From contig CABUXM010000106.1 of NCBI GenBank assembly GCA_902495545.1, positions 1 through 5,759 on the forward strand: DNA of 5,759 bases, written 5' to 3'. Origin of the DNA: an uncultured Collinsella sp. (GTDB lineage: Bacteria > Actinomycetota > Coriobacteriia > Coriobacteriales > Coriobacteriaceae). A program made the translations under genes and the position numbers. Shown here piece after piece: positions 1 to 5,682 of this stretch. The notes under the pieces are model-generated. The model searched no databases, was not told the DNA's origin, and saw only the letters and a program-made list of their open reading frames with translations. Each line of letters opens with the position of its first letter. Within the stretch, counting starts at the first letter, position 1.

Positions 1-284
1 ATGACATTCCCGCCGATGAGACGCTCGAGCTCGGCGATATTATCTTGGCCCCGCAGGTTATTGCCCGTCAGGCCCCCGGTTTTGGCAATAGCCCCGCTGA
101 CGAGTGCCGTCTGATGCTCGTTCACGGCATGCTGCACCTGCTGGGCTATGACCACATCGAGGACGACGAGGCCGAGGTCATGGAGGCCCGCGAGGACGCC
201 ATCCTGCGCGATCTGGCGCTCGAGCGCGGCGAGGACCCTAAGCTAGTCCACGTCGGCCCCATCACCAACCACGCCCACGACTAG
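1..284 (+). CDS. ybeY: Endoribonuclease YbeY, 3' part (start outside window)
   Basis: This is the C-terminal part of YbeY, the zinc-dependent endoribonuclease needed for 16S rRNA 3'-end maturation and 70S quality control. The reading frame is already open at base 3, so the gene begins upstream; a TTG at 45 is internal and not the true start. The visible 93 residues include the LGDI stretch and the family signature HGMLHLLGYDH (bases 123-155), whose three histidines (H-x3-H-x5-H) bind the metal. The protein ends in a short His-containing tail (NHAHD). The stop codon at 282-284 overlaps an AGGAG that serves as the ribosome binding site for the next gene, indicating translational coupling. Gene order with dgkA, era and recO supports the call. 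Only the truncation by the window edge is unusual. Confidence 0.95.
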   Translation, partial: DIPADETLELGDIILAPQVIARQAPGFGNSPADECRLMLVHGMLHLLGYDHIEDDEAEVMEAREDAILRDLALERGEDPKLVHVGPITNHAHD

Positions 285-293
285 GAGCCGTCT

Positions 294-671
294 ATGATTC
301 CCGGATCGAACAAGGACCATCCGTCCTTCTTAAAGTCGTTTTCCTACGCTATGGAGGGCTTCGTCACCGCCGTCAAGACCGAGCGCAACATTAAGGTCAC
401 GCTCGTGGCGGGCGTGTGCACCGTCATTGCAGGCTGCATCGTGGGGCTCGACATTGCCGAGTGGGCCACGATTATCATCTGTTGCGGCCTGGTGATCCAC
501 GGCGAGCTTTGCAATACCGCCATGGAGGCCATCGTCGACCTGGCGACCCAGGAGCTCCATCCGCTGGCCAAGCGTGCGAAGGACATCGCCGCCGCCTCCG
601 TATACGTTCTTTCCATCACCGCCGCGATTGTGGGCTTGCTGGTATTTGCCCACGCGCTCGGCTTTATTTAG
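294..671 (+). CDS. dgkA: DgkA-family undecaprenol / diacylglycerol kinase
   Basis: This is a 125-residue integral membrane lipid kinase of the prokaryotic DgkA family. In Gram-positive bacteria such members mainly phosphorylate undecaprenol, recycling the lipid carrier for wall synthesis; that substrate is inferred here. The family core is visible: TERN at 29-32, then E71-x2-NTA-x2-E78-x3-D82, which carries the catalytic Glu and the metal-binding Glu/Asn set, and AKRAKD at 92-97. Three hydrophobic segments, about 35-53, 57-70 and 99-121, fit the three-helix fold. Length is normal for the family. The ATG at 294 is preceded by AGGAG at 283-287 with a 6-base spacing, and the gap to ybeY is 9 bases. 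In Bacillus a cytidine deaminase gene (cdd) sits between dgkA and era; it is absent here. Confidence 0.93.
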   Translation: MIPGSNKDHPSFLKSFSYAMEGFVTAVKTERNIKVTLVAGVCTVIAGCIVGLDIAEWATIIICCGLVIHGELCNTAMEAIVDLATQELHPLAKRAKDIAAASVYVLSITAAIVGLLVFAHALGFI

Positions 672-683
672 AAAGGGATTCCC

Positions 684-1751
684 ATGTCCGACAATATGCA
701 GCCTACCGATGAGATTTTGGACGACGAGTCCCTGGACGCGGTGGATACCGAGGAGCTCGAGGATGTCGAGGAGTTCGACCCGTTTGAGGGTATGAGCGAC
801 GAGGAACTCGACGCCCTGTGCGACGAGGACGACAACCTCGCGGGCTTTGGCGACGTGGAGCCCGGTTTCCGCAGCGGCTTTGTGGCCCTGGTCGGTCGTC
901 CCAACGCTGGCAAGTCCACGCTGCTTAATGCCTGCTATGGCAAAAAGGTCGCCATCACCTCGCCTGTGGCCCAGACGACCCGCCGCCGCATGCGCGCCGT
1001 CGTTAACCGTCCCGGCTACCAGCTGGTCTTTGTCGATACCCCGGGTATCCACAAGCCCAAGGACGGTCTGGGTTCCGAGCTCAACAAGAGTGCGTTGTTC
1101 GAGCTGAACGATGTTGACGTCGTCGCGTTTTTGATTGATGCCACCAAACCTATCGGCAGGGGAGACGCTTGGGTTGCCGAGCGCGTCAGATGCGCCCGTT
1201 CCAAGAAGGTTCTGGTGCTCACTAAGGCCGATGAGGCCGACCCCGCACAGGTCATGGAGCAGCTTAAGGCAGCCCACGAACTCATGGAATATGACGACGA
1301 GATCGTGACGTCGTCGGTCAAGAACTTCAACGTCGATGCCTTTATCGAGACCGTTGCGCACTTTTTGCCCGAGGGTCCGCGTTGGTTCCCCGAGGACATG
1401 GGTACCGACGCTTCCGATGAGACGCTCGTTGCCGAGTTTGTGCGCGAGAAGGTCTTGCGCCGCACCCGTGATGAGATTCCGCACTCCGTTGGCGTGATCT
1501 GCGATGCGCTCGAGCAGACCAAGAAGGTGCTGCGCGTGCACGCCACCATTTACGTCGAGCGCGAGGGCCAAAAGGGCATCATCATCGGTAAGGGCGGCGA
1601 GATGATCAAGCATATCGGTATCGACGCCCGTCGCGATCTTGAGCGCATCTTTGGCACGCAGGTCTTTTTGGAGCTGGACGTGAAGGTCAAGGCCGGCTGG
1701 CGTGACGACGAGGCCCAGATTCGCCGCTTTGGCTATAACGCCGAGGACTAA
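684..1751 (+). CDS. era: GTPase Era with long acidic N-terminal extension
   Basis: Era is a GTPase that binds the 3' end of 16S rRNA and acts in 30S subunit assembly. At 355 residues it is about 50 longer than the usual roughly 300. The GTPase domain shows G1 GRPNAGKS (71-78), G2 around T99 in QTTRRR, G3 DTPG (118-121), G4 TKAD (180-183, where most Era have NKxD) and G5 SSV (210-212, usually SA-x). The Era signature DEIPHSVGV is at 263-271. A KH RNA-binding domain follows, with GKGG at 302-305 and the typical ending GWRDDEAQIRRFGY. Residues 1-60 hold 26 Asp/Glu and no Lys/Arg. The ATG at 684 has AAAGGGA at 672-678 ahead of it; the internal ATG at 792 has only GAGGG one base away, so the long form is preferred. 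It lies 12 bases after dgkA. Confidence 0.96.
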   Translation: MSDNMQPTDEILDDESLDAVDTEELEDVEEFDPFEGMSDEELDALCDEDDNLAGFGDVEPGFRSGFVALVGRPNAGKSTLLNACYGKKVAITSPVAQTTRRRMRAVVNRPGYQLVFVDTPGIHKPKDGLGSELNKSALFELNDVDVVAFLIDATKPIGRGDAWVAERVRCARSKKVLVLTKADEADPAQVMEQLKAAHELMEYDDEIVTSSVKNFNVDAFIETVAHFLPEGPRWFPEDMGTDASDETLVAEFVREKVLRRTRDEIPHSVGVICDALEQTKKVLRVHATIYVEREGQKGIIIGKGGEMIKHIGIDARRDLERIFGTQVFLELDVKVKAGWRDDEAQIRRFGYNAED

Positions 1752-1766
1752 GGACGCGCGGCGCGC

Positions 1767-2516
1767 ATGGCAGGCTCCCGGACATATCGCACCAAGGTGC
1801 TCGTCCTCGATAAGACGAAGCTCAAAGAGACCGACCTGATCTTGACGATGCTTGACGAGCGGGGTCGGCAGGTTCGTGCCGTGGCAAAGGGCGCCCGCAA
1901 ACCCGGTGGGCGCCTGGCTGCGCGCTGCGAGCTGTTCTGTACCGTCGATATGCTGCTCGCGCATGGACGGTCGCTCGACGTGGTTTCCCAGGCCGAGCTT
2001 ATGGAGGCGCCGCTCAGCGCTACGCCCGATTACGAGACGACCTGCGCCGCAAGCGCGATCGCCGAGGTCGCGCGCGTATGCTCGTTCGAGGACGCTGAGG
2101 ACCCGTTCACCTTTGCCATCACGCAGCGAGCGCTTGCCCTGGCGGGCAGCGGGCTCGACACAGCGCACATGGATCTACTTGTGGCGGCATATGTCTTTAA
2201 GCTGCTGTCGCACGTTGGCTATCGACCCGATTTTTCGGCCTGCGTGCTGTGCGGAGACCCCATGCTGTCGTATTTTTCAGCCCAGGCGGGCGGTCTCATG
2301 TGCGGGTCGTGCGCGTCGAGCGTTCCAGGTGCCGAACTGGTGTCGACCGGTGAGACCGCATGGCTGCGCGCCCTCATGTCCATGACCTTCGATGCGCTCA
2401 TGGCCGAGCGAATCGACCCGCATACGGCGGCATTCCTGCTCGGGCTTTCGCATGTTTGGGCTGCGACGCACACCGATCAGCGCCTCCGCGCGATGGAATT
2501 CATGTTGGGTCGGTGA
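1767..2516 (+). CDS. recO: DNA repair protein RecO
   Basis: RecO is the recombination mediator that, with RecR, displaces SSB and loads RecA on gapped DNA and anneals complementary strands. The 249-residue protein has the N-terminal OB-fold, with its typical opening (YRTKVLVL, then ETDLILTML, then VRAVAKGARKPGGRL), followed by an alpha-helical domain. A zinc finger is formed by C159-x2-C162 (after GYRPDFSA) and C179-x2-C182. Length is normal. An in-frame era stop at 1749 and no start codon between them make ATG 1767 the earliest possible start. The nearest Shine-Dalgarno-like sequence, AAGGA at 1750-1754, is 12 bases away, so initiation probably relies partly on coupling to era, 15 bases upstream. 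No terminator is seen after recO, so operon transcripts could run on into rpsO. Confidence 0.94.
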   Translation: MAGSRTYRTKVLVLDKTKLKETDLILTMLDERGRQVRAVAKGARKPGGRLAARCELFCTVDMLLAHGRSLDVVSQAELMEAPLSATPDYETTCAASAIAEVARVCSFEDAEDPFTFAITQRALALAGSGLDTAHMDLLVAAYVFKLLSHVGYRPDFSACVLCGDPMLSYFSAQAGGLMCGSCASSVPGAELVSTGETAWLRALMSMTFDALMAERIDPHTAAFLLGLSHVWAATHTDQRLRAMEFMLGR

Positions 2517-2540
2517 TGATGCGCAGGCGCGGGCTGCTTG

Positions 2541-2549
2541 TGGTAACAT
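2541..2549 (+). promoter_or_regulatory. Candidate extended -10 promoter for rpsO
   Basis: TGGTAACAT is an extended -10 element: TG, one base, then TAACAT (5 of 6 against TATAAT). No good -35 hexamer is found 16-18 bases upstream, which is tolerated by extended -10 promoters. A start near 2556 would give a leader of about 100 bases before rpsO. The site lies 24 bases after the recO stop, which is where a separate promoter for the ribosomal protein gene is expected. Basis is motif match only. Confidence 0.4.
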
Positions 2550-2564
2550 ACCGACCTGTTGGTA
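2549..2564. promoter_or_regulatory. Palindrome at the putative rpsO transcription start
   Basis: TACCGACCTGTTGGTA is a near-perfect palindrome: arms TACCGAC and GTTGGTA with one mismatch and a 2-base centre. It abuts the candidate -10 and covers the expected start point, the position of a repressor operator. In a read-through transcript the mismatch would be a G-U pair. No binding protein can be named, and a chance palindrome is possible. Confidence 0.22.
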
Positions 2565-2654
2565 CCTCGACCTTGGTTGTTCGCTCCACCGGCGGCTTCC
2601 CAGTCCGAGGCGAATCGAGTCGCCCGTGGGCGACGCAAAACGAAAGGTGAAACA
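2556..2654 (+). promoter_or_regulatory. Structured 5' leader of rpsO, possible S15 autoregulatory RNA
   Basis: The roughly 100-base leader has several complementary segments. CTCGA 2566-2570 pairs with TCGAG 2615-2619, and TTCGC 2580-2584 pairs with GCGAA 2610-2614, stacking as one long-range stem with a 9-base bulge. A compact hairpin follows: GTCGCC 2619-2624 and GGCGAC 2629-2634 with loop CGTG, 8 bases before the AAAGGTGA ribosome binding site (2643-2650). S15 is known in several phyla to repress its own mRNA through different leader folds, including one described for actinobacteria; assigning this leader to that role is inference. The T-run of a terminator is lacking, so control would be at translation. 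Confidence 0.4.
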
Positions 2655-2933
2655 ATGACTGTTTCCAAAGAGCGCAAGGCGGAGCTGACTGCCCAGTTCG
2701 GTAACACCCCGGTCGACACCGGCAACCCCAAGGTTCAGGTCGCCATCCTGTCCGAGCGCATCAAGGAGCTGACCGAGCACATGAAGTCCCACCAGAAGGA
2801 CTTCCACACCCGTCGTGGCCTGCTCATGCTCGTCGGCCGTCGTCGTCGTCTTCTCTCCTACATCAAGAAGAACGACATCGTCGAGTACCGTGAGCTCATC
2901 AAGGCTCTGGGCATCCGCGACAATATTCAGTAG
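2655..2933 (+). CDS. rpsO: 30S ribosomal protein S15
   Basis: S15 is a primary 16S rRNA-binding protein of the 30S platform and contacts the 23S rRNA in the intersubunit bridge. The 92-residue product is close to the usual 89 and shows the family pattern: DTGNPKVQVAILSERIKELTEHMKSH split around residues 21-46, then HQKDFHTRRGLLMLVGRRRRLL (46-67) and the closing segment YRELIKALGIRD. The ATG at 2655 follows AAAGGTGA at 2643-2650 with 4 bases between; an upstream in-frame ATG at 2559 would add a 32-residue tail unlike S15 and is rejected. The gene has its own probable promoter and is closed by a terminator 17 bases after the stop. The conserved partner pnp lies next. Confidence 0.98.
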   Translation: MTVSKERKAELTAQFGNTPVDTGNPKVQVAILSERIKELTEHMKSHQKDFHTRRGLLMLVGRRRRLLSYIKKNDIVEYRELIKALGIRDNIQ

Positions 2934-2949
2934 GGAACTTGTACATGCT

Positions 2950-2981
2950 AAGAGCGTCCTGCGCAGCGGGGCGCTCTTTTT
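2950..2981 (+). terminator. Intrinsic terminator after rpsO
   Basis: AGAGCGTCC (2951-2959) pairs with GGGCGCTCT (2969-2977), a 9-bp stem with one U-G pair and a 9-base loop, followed by five T (2977-2981). A2950 can also pair with T2978. It separates rpsO from pnp. In other bacteria an rpsO-pnp terminator is partly read through so that pnp is transcribed from both upstream and local signals; the same is plausible here because no convincing pnp promoter is seen. Confidence 0.88.
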
Positions 2982-3000
2982 GTGTAAGGGCGCGAACAAT

Positions 3001-3040
3001 CACGCTCTGAAGCGTGGCGGGGGCAGGGGGCCCGCGTCAC
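3001..3040 (+). promoter_or_regulatory. Alternative hairpins in the upstream part of the pnp leader
   Basis: CACGCT (3001-3006) and AGCGTG (3011-3016) form a perfect 6-bp hairpin with loop CTGA. A second fold, GTGGCGGG (3014-3021) with CCCGC-GT-CAC (3031-3040, GT bulged), uses GTG 3014-3016 that is also in the first, so the two cannot be complete at once. Neither is followed by a T-run. They may be steps of a leader switch or simply stability elements; function is inferred. Confidence 0.4.
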
Positions 3041-3048
3041 ATGAGAAG

Positions 3049-3071
3049 CCCGCAGACAAGGGGTCTGCGGG
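3049..3071 (+). promoter_or_regulatory. pnp leader hairpin next to the ribosome binding site
   Basis: CCCGCAGAC (3049-3057) and GTCTGCGGG (3063-3071) form a perfect, GC-rich 9-bp stem with a 5-base loop. It ends 3 bases before TAAGGAG (3074-3080), the ribosome binding site of pnp. In Escherichia coli PNPase represses itself by acting on a leader stem-loop cut by RNase III; a double-stranded leader in the same place fits an analogous control, though this is inference and the E. coli stem is longer. Confidence 0.6.
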
Positions 3072-3084
3072 GTTAAGGAGAACA

Positions 3085-5331
3085 ATGACACTCGTATCCA
3101 AGACCTTTGAGCTGTACGGCAAGACCTACACCTTTGAGTCGGGCGAGCTTGCCAAGCAGGCCACCGGCGCCTGCTTGGTCAAGCAGGGCGACACCACGAT
3201 GCTCGACACCGTGGTCGTCTCCAAGGAGCGTAAGAACTACGACTTCTTCCCTCTGACCGTCGACTTCAACGAGAAGATGTACGCCGCCGGCCGCATCCCG
3301 GGTGGCTACCTCAAGCGTGAGGGCCGTCCCAGCGAGAAGGCCACGCTCACGGCCCGCATGATCGACCGTCCGATCCGCCCGAGCTTCCCGGACGGCTTCC
3401 GCAACGAGGTGCACATCGTCGCCACCTCGCTTGTCGCCGACCAGGTCAACCCCTTCGACGTCATCAACGTCATGGGTGCATCTCTTGCCATGACGCTCGG
3501 CGGCGTGCCCTTCGAGGGCCCGCTTGCCTGCGTGCGCATCGGCCGTAACGTGGAGACCGGCGAGTTTATCGTCAACCCCACCTACGAGGAGCGCGAGAAC
3601 TCCGATCTGGACCTGGAGCTGGGCGGATCCGCCGACTTCATCTCGATGGTCGAGGCCGGCGCCGAGGAGATCTCCGAGGACGACATGCTCGCTGCCATGA
3701 AGTTTGGCCAGGAGGCCCTCGCTGCTTTCTGCCGGGCTCAGGACGAGTTCGTCGCCGAGTGGGAGCAGGTAAACGGCCCCATTGTCAAGAAGGAGTACCC
3801 GCTCGACCAGCCCGTCGAGGAGGTCCAGGAGCGCATCTTCGCCCACTACGACGAGATGGCAGCTGCCCTTCGCGATGCCGACAAGCTCTCCCGTATCGGT
3901 AAGGTCGAGGCTCTGAAGGAGTCCATCCGCGCCGAGTTCACCGAGGAGGAGCAGGCCGCTTGGGAGCGCGAGATCCCCGTGGCGCTCAAGAAGCTCGAGA
4001 AGAAGGCCATGCGCACCATGGTCGTCGAGACCGGCGAGCGCGTTGACGGTCGTGCCGCTGACGAGATCCGTCCCATCATGGTGAAGGACAACTACCTGCC
4101 GCTCGTTCACGGCTCCGGCCTGTTCCAGCGCGGTCAGACCCAGGTGCTCTCCGTCCTGTCGCTCGGCATGCTCAACGAGGGCCAGCGTCTGGACACCATC
4201 GAGCCCACCGAGGGCAAGCGCTACATGCACCACTACAACTTCCCGCCGTTCTGCACCGGTGAGACCGGCCGCATGGGCAGCCCCAAGCGCCGCGAGATCG
4301 GTCACGGCAACCTGGCTGAACGCGCTTTGCTTCCGGTGCTTCCCGACGAGAACGAGTTCCCCTACGCCATCCGCGTCGTCTCCGAGGTCATGGAGTCCAA
4401 CGGTTCCTCTTCGATGGCTTCGACCTGCGGTTCCACGCTCGCCCTTATGGACGGCGGCGTGCCCATTAAGCGCCCGGTCTCCGGTATCGCTATGGGCCTG
4501 ATTCAGGAGGAGGGCAAGACCGTGGTTCTGTCCGACATCCAGGGTCTCGAGGACTTCCTGGGCGACATGGACTTTAAGGTCACCGGCACCACCGAGGGCA
4601 TCACCGCTCTGCAGATGGACAACAAGGCCACCGGCCTCACCTTCGACATCCTGGCCCGCGCCCTGCAGCAGGCCAAGGAGGGTCGCGCCTTCATCCTGCA
4701 GAAGATGCTCGATGTGATCCCCGAGCCGCGCCACACTACGCGCAGCACCGCTCCGCGCATCGTCTCCATCCAGGTTCCGACCGACAAGATCCGCGACGTC
4801 ATCGGTTCTGGTGGCAAGGTCATCCGCGGCATCCAGGACGAGACTGGCGCTTCGGTTGACATCCAGGAGGACGGCACCGTCTTTGTCGGTGGCACTGGCG
4901 AGTCTGTCGACCAGGCTGTCGAGCGCATCAAGCTCATCATCAAGGTTCCCGAGCCGGGCGAGGAGTACACCGGTCGCGTGGTCTCCATCCAGCCCTTCGG
5001 CGCCTTCGTCAACCTGCTGCCCGGTAAGGACGGCCTGCTGCATATCTCCCGCGTTGCCAAGGGTCGCGTGGAGAAGGTCGAGGACGTCCTCAACGTGGGC
5101 GACGAGGTCAAGGTCGTCGTCATCGAGGTCGACGATCGTGGCAAGATTTCGCTCGATCGTCTGGACAAGCCCGAGGCCCCGGCTCGTGCCGAGGGTGCCT
5201 CCGAGGGCGACGGCGAGCACTTCCAGCGCCGTGAGCGTCCGCGTCGCGAGCGCTCCGAGCGTAGCGACCGTCCGCGCCGTCCCGGCGACAACGGAGGCCG
5301 CAAGCCCCGCCGTCACCACGACGCCGAGTAG
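3085..5331 (+). CDS. pnp: Polynucleotide phosphorylase (polyribonucleotide nucleotidyltransferase)
   Basis: PNPase degrades RNA 3' to 5' using phosphate, releasing nucleoside diphosphates, and can add tails in reverse; it works as a trimer in RNA turnover. The 748-residue protein has two RNase PH domains (about 8-145 and 317-545) joined by an alpha-helical domain (about 240-315), then KH (558-617, with GSGG 574-577) and S1 (626-692). The active site lies in the second core: SNGSSS 438-443 for phosphate binding, and D490, D494, D496 and K498 in the segment EDFLGDMDFK, matching E. coli D486, D490, D492 and K494. Residues 711-748 form an Arg-rich, disordered tail with 13 Arg. ATG 3085 is set by TAAGGAG at 3074-3080 with 4 bases spacing and by the conserved start of the protein; an open frame reaching back to 2815 crosses rpsO and is not coding. 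A strong terminator follows. Confidence 0.98.
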   Translation: MTLVSKTFELYGKTYTFESGELAKQATGACLVKQGDTTMLDTVVVSKERKNYDFFPLTVDFNEKMYAAGRIPGGYLKREGRPSEKATLTARMIDRPIRPSFPDGFRNEVHIVATSLVADQVNPFDVINVMGASLAMTLGGVPFEGPLACVRIGRNVETGEFIVNPTYEERENSDLDLELGGSADFISMVEAGAEEISEDDMLAAMKFGQEALAAFCRAQDEFVAEWEQVNGPIVKKEYPLDQPVEEVQERIFAHYDEMAAALRDADKLSRIGKVEALKESIRAEFTEEEQAAWEREIPVALKKLEKKAMRTMVVETGERVDGRAADEIRPIMVKDNYLPLVHGSGLFQRGQTQVLSVLSLGMLNEGQRLDTIEPTEGKRYMHHYNFPPFCTGETGRMGSPKRREIGHGNLAERALLPVLPDENEFPYAIRVVSEVMESNGSSSMASTCGSTLALMDGGVPIKRPVSGIAMGLIQEEGKTVVLSDIQGLEDFLGDMDFKVTGTTEGITALQMDNKATGLTFDILARALQQAKEGRAFILQKMLDVIPEPRHTTRSTAPRIVSIQVPTDKIRDVIGSGGKVIRGIQDETGASVDIQEDGTVFVGGTGESVDQAVERIKLIIKVPEPGEEYTGRVVSIQPFGAFVNLLPGKDGLLHISRVAKGRVEKVEDVLNVGDEVKVVVIEVDDRGKISLDRLDKPEAPARAEGASEGDGEHFQRRERPRRERSERSDRPRRPGDNGGRKPRRHHDAE

Positions 5332-5354
5332 CAGCCGCACATAAACAGCTCAAC

Positions 5355-5384
5355 AAGGGCGACTCCTAAGGGGGTCGCCCTTTT
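5355..5384 (+). terminator. Intrinsic terminator after pnp
   Basis: AAGGGCGACTCC (5355-5366) and GGGGTCGCCCTT (5371-5382) form a 12-bp stem with one U-G pair and a TAAG loop, followed by a short T-run (5381-5384). It begins 23 bases after the pnp stop. Its 3' arm from 5377 on is also the outer end of the long inverted repeat described next, so the two folds compete for the same bases. Confidence 0.9.
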
Positions 5385-5524
5385 GCTATTCCCGGCGGGG
5401 TCCGCGGGTAAAGTTTCCTGCTCTACAGTCCTGCTCGCACGGAGAGCACATTAAGTGCTCTCCGGCTCGTGCGGAACTCGCGATAAACTTTACCCGCAGA
5501 CCCCACCGGGAATAGCAAAAGGGC
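5377..5524. repeat. Long hairpin element, copy 1 (arms plus conserved core)
   Basis: Bases 5377-5416 and 5485-5524 are inverted repeats of 40 bases with 38 pairs; the two exceptions (C5396/A5505 and C5403/A5498) are C-A on this strand but G-U in a minus-strand RNA. Inside is a core shared with copy 2 (5415-5490). The core holds a perfect 9-bp stem, GGAGAGCAC (5441-5449) and GTGCTCTCC (5455-5463), with loop ATTAA, and an outer CGCAC (5436-5440) with GTGCG (5469-5473) leaving GGCTC bulged. The regions between arms and hairpin are not complementary yet are the most conserved part, as in RNAs or DNA sites with recognised internal loops. It could be a noncoding RNA, a palindromic mobile repeat, or a processing or termination element. 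I cannot name the family. Confidence 0.85.
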
Positions 5525-5682
5525 TGGTGGGTGCTGCTTGCGATTTTGTCAGATAGTCTATTCAGTTTTCTTATTTTCTGAACTGTCGATAACAGCACTC
5601 TCGGCATATCCCCAGATAAAACCGACCAAAATAAACCTGTTACTAATTGTCAGGTCTGGGCTCAGCGGGCCCGGCACGGGCT
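5525..5682. other. AT-rich spacer between the two repeat cores, with the left arm of copy 2
   Basis: No credible gene is present. Bases 5541-5640 contain 38 G or C, far below the coding regions. GGGTGCTG (5529-5536) can pair with CAGCACTC (5593-5600) using one G-U, and within it CAGTT (5563-5567) pairs with AACTG (5581-5585). ACCTG (5635-5639) and CAGGT (5651-5655) form another small stem. From about 5651 to 5682 the sequence turns GC-rich and ends CGGGCTAAG, resembling the inner end of the copy 1 arm (CGGGTAAAG). I read this as the arm of copy 2, whose partner would lie beyond the window. Confidence 0.45.
5546..5574 (+). promoter_or_regulatory. Weak candidate promoter in the AT-rich spacer
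   Basis: TTGTCA (5546-5551; 5 of 6 to TTGACA), a 17-base spacer and TCTTAT (5569-5574; 4 of 6 to TATAAT). It would transcribe rightward into repeat copy 2. AT-rich sequence yields such matches by chance, so this is only a pointer. Confidence 0.18.

Noticed and set aside
330..2168. Long minus-strand open frame of 612 codons across dgkA, era and recO
   Set aside because: It is antisense to three genes with clear family motifs; high-GC codon bias leaves the opposite strand open. The protein is low-complexity and resembles no family.
2977..3000. Promoter for pnp just after the rpsO terminator (AACAAT at 2995-3000)
   Set aside because: The only T-rich -35 candidates are 9 to 12 bases away, far from the needed 16-18, and no TG extension is present.
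2815..3084. N-terminal extension of pnp reaching back into rpsO
   Set aside because: It overlaps rpsO in another frame and crosses the rpsO terminator; the added residues are unlike PNPase, and TAAGGAG precedes the ATG at 3085.
3073..5340. Minus-strand open frame of 755 codons opposite pnp
   Set aside because: Fully antisense to pnp, rich in Leu/Asp/Gly/Val repeats typical of a shadow frame, with no recognisable domain.
5377..5524. Integron attC site
   Set aside because: The shape is similar, but the terminal GTTRRRY/RYYYAAC boxes are lacking and no cassette gene or integrase is seen.
5386..5607. Minus-strand open frame of 73 codons in the repeat region
   Set aside because: It lies across the long inverted repeat and the AT-rich spacer, shows no family motif, and the palindrome explains its composition.
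5638..5647. Extended -10 promoter TGTTACTAAT
   Set aside because: The hexamer after TG-N matches poorly (TACTAA) and no -35 is placed correctly.
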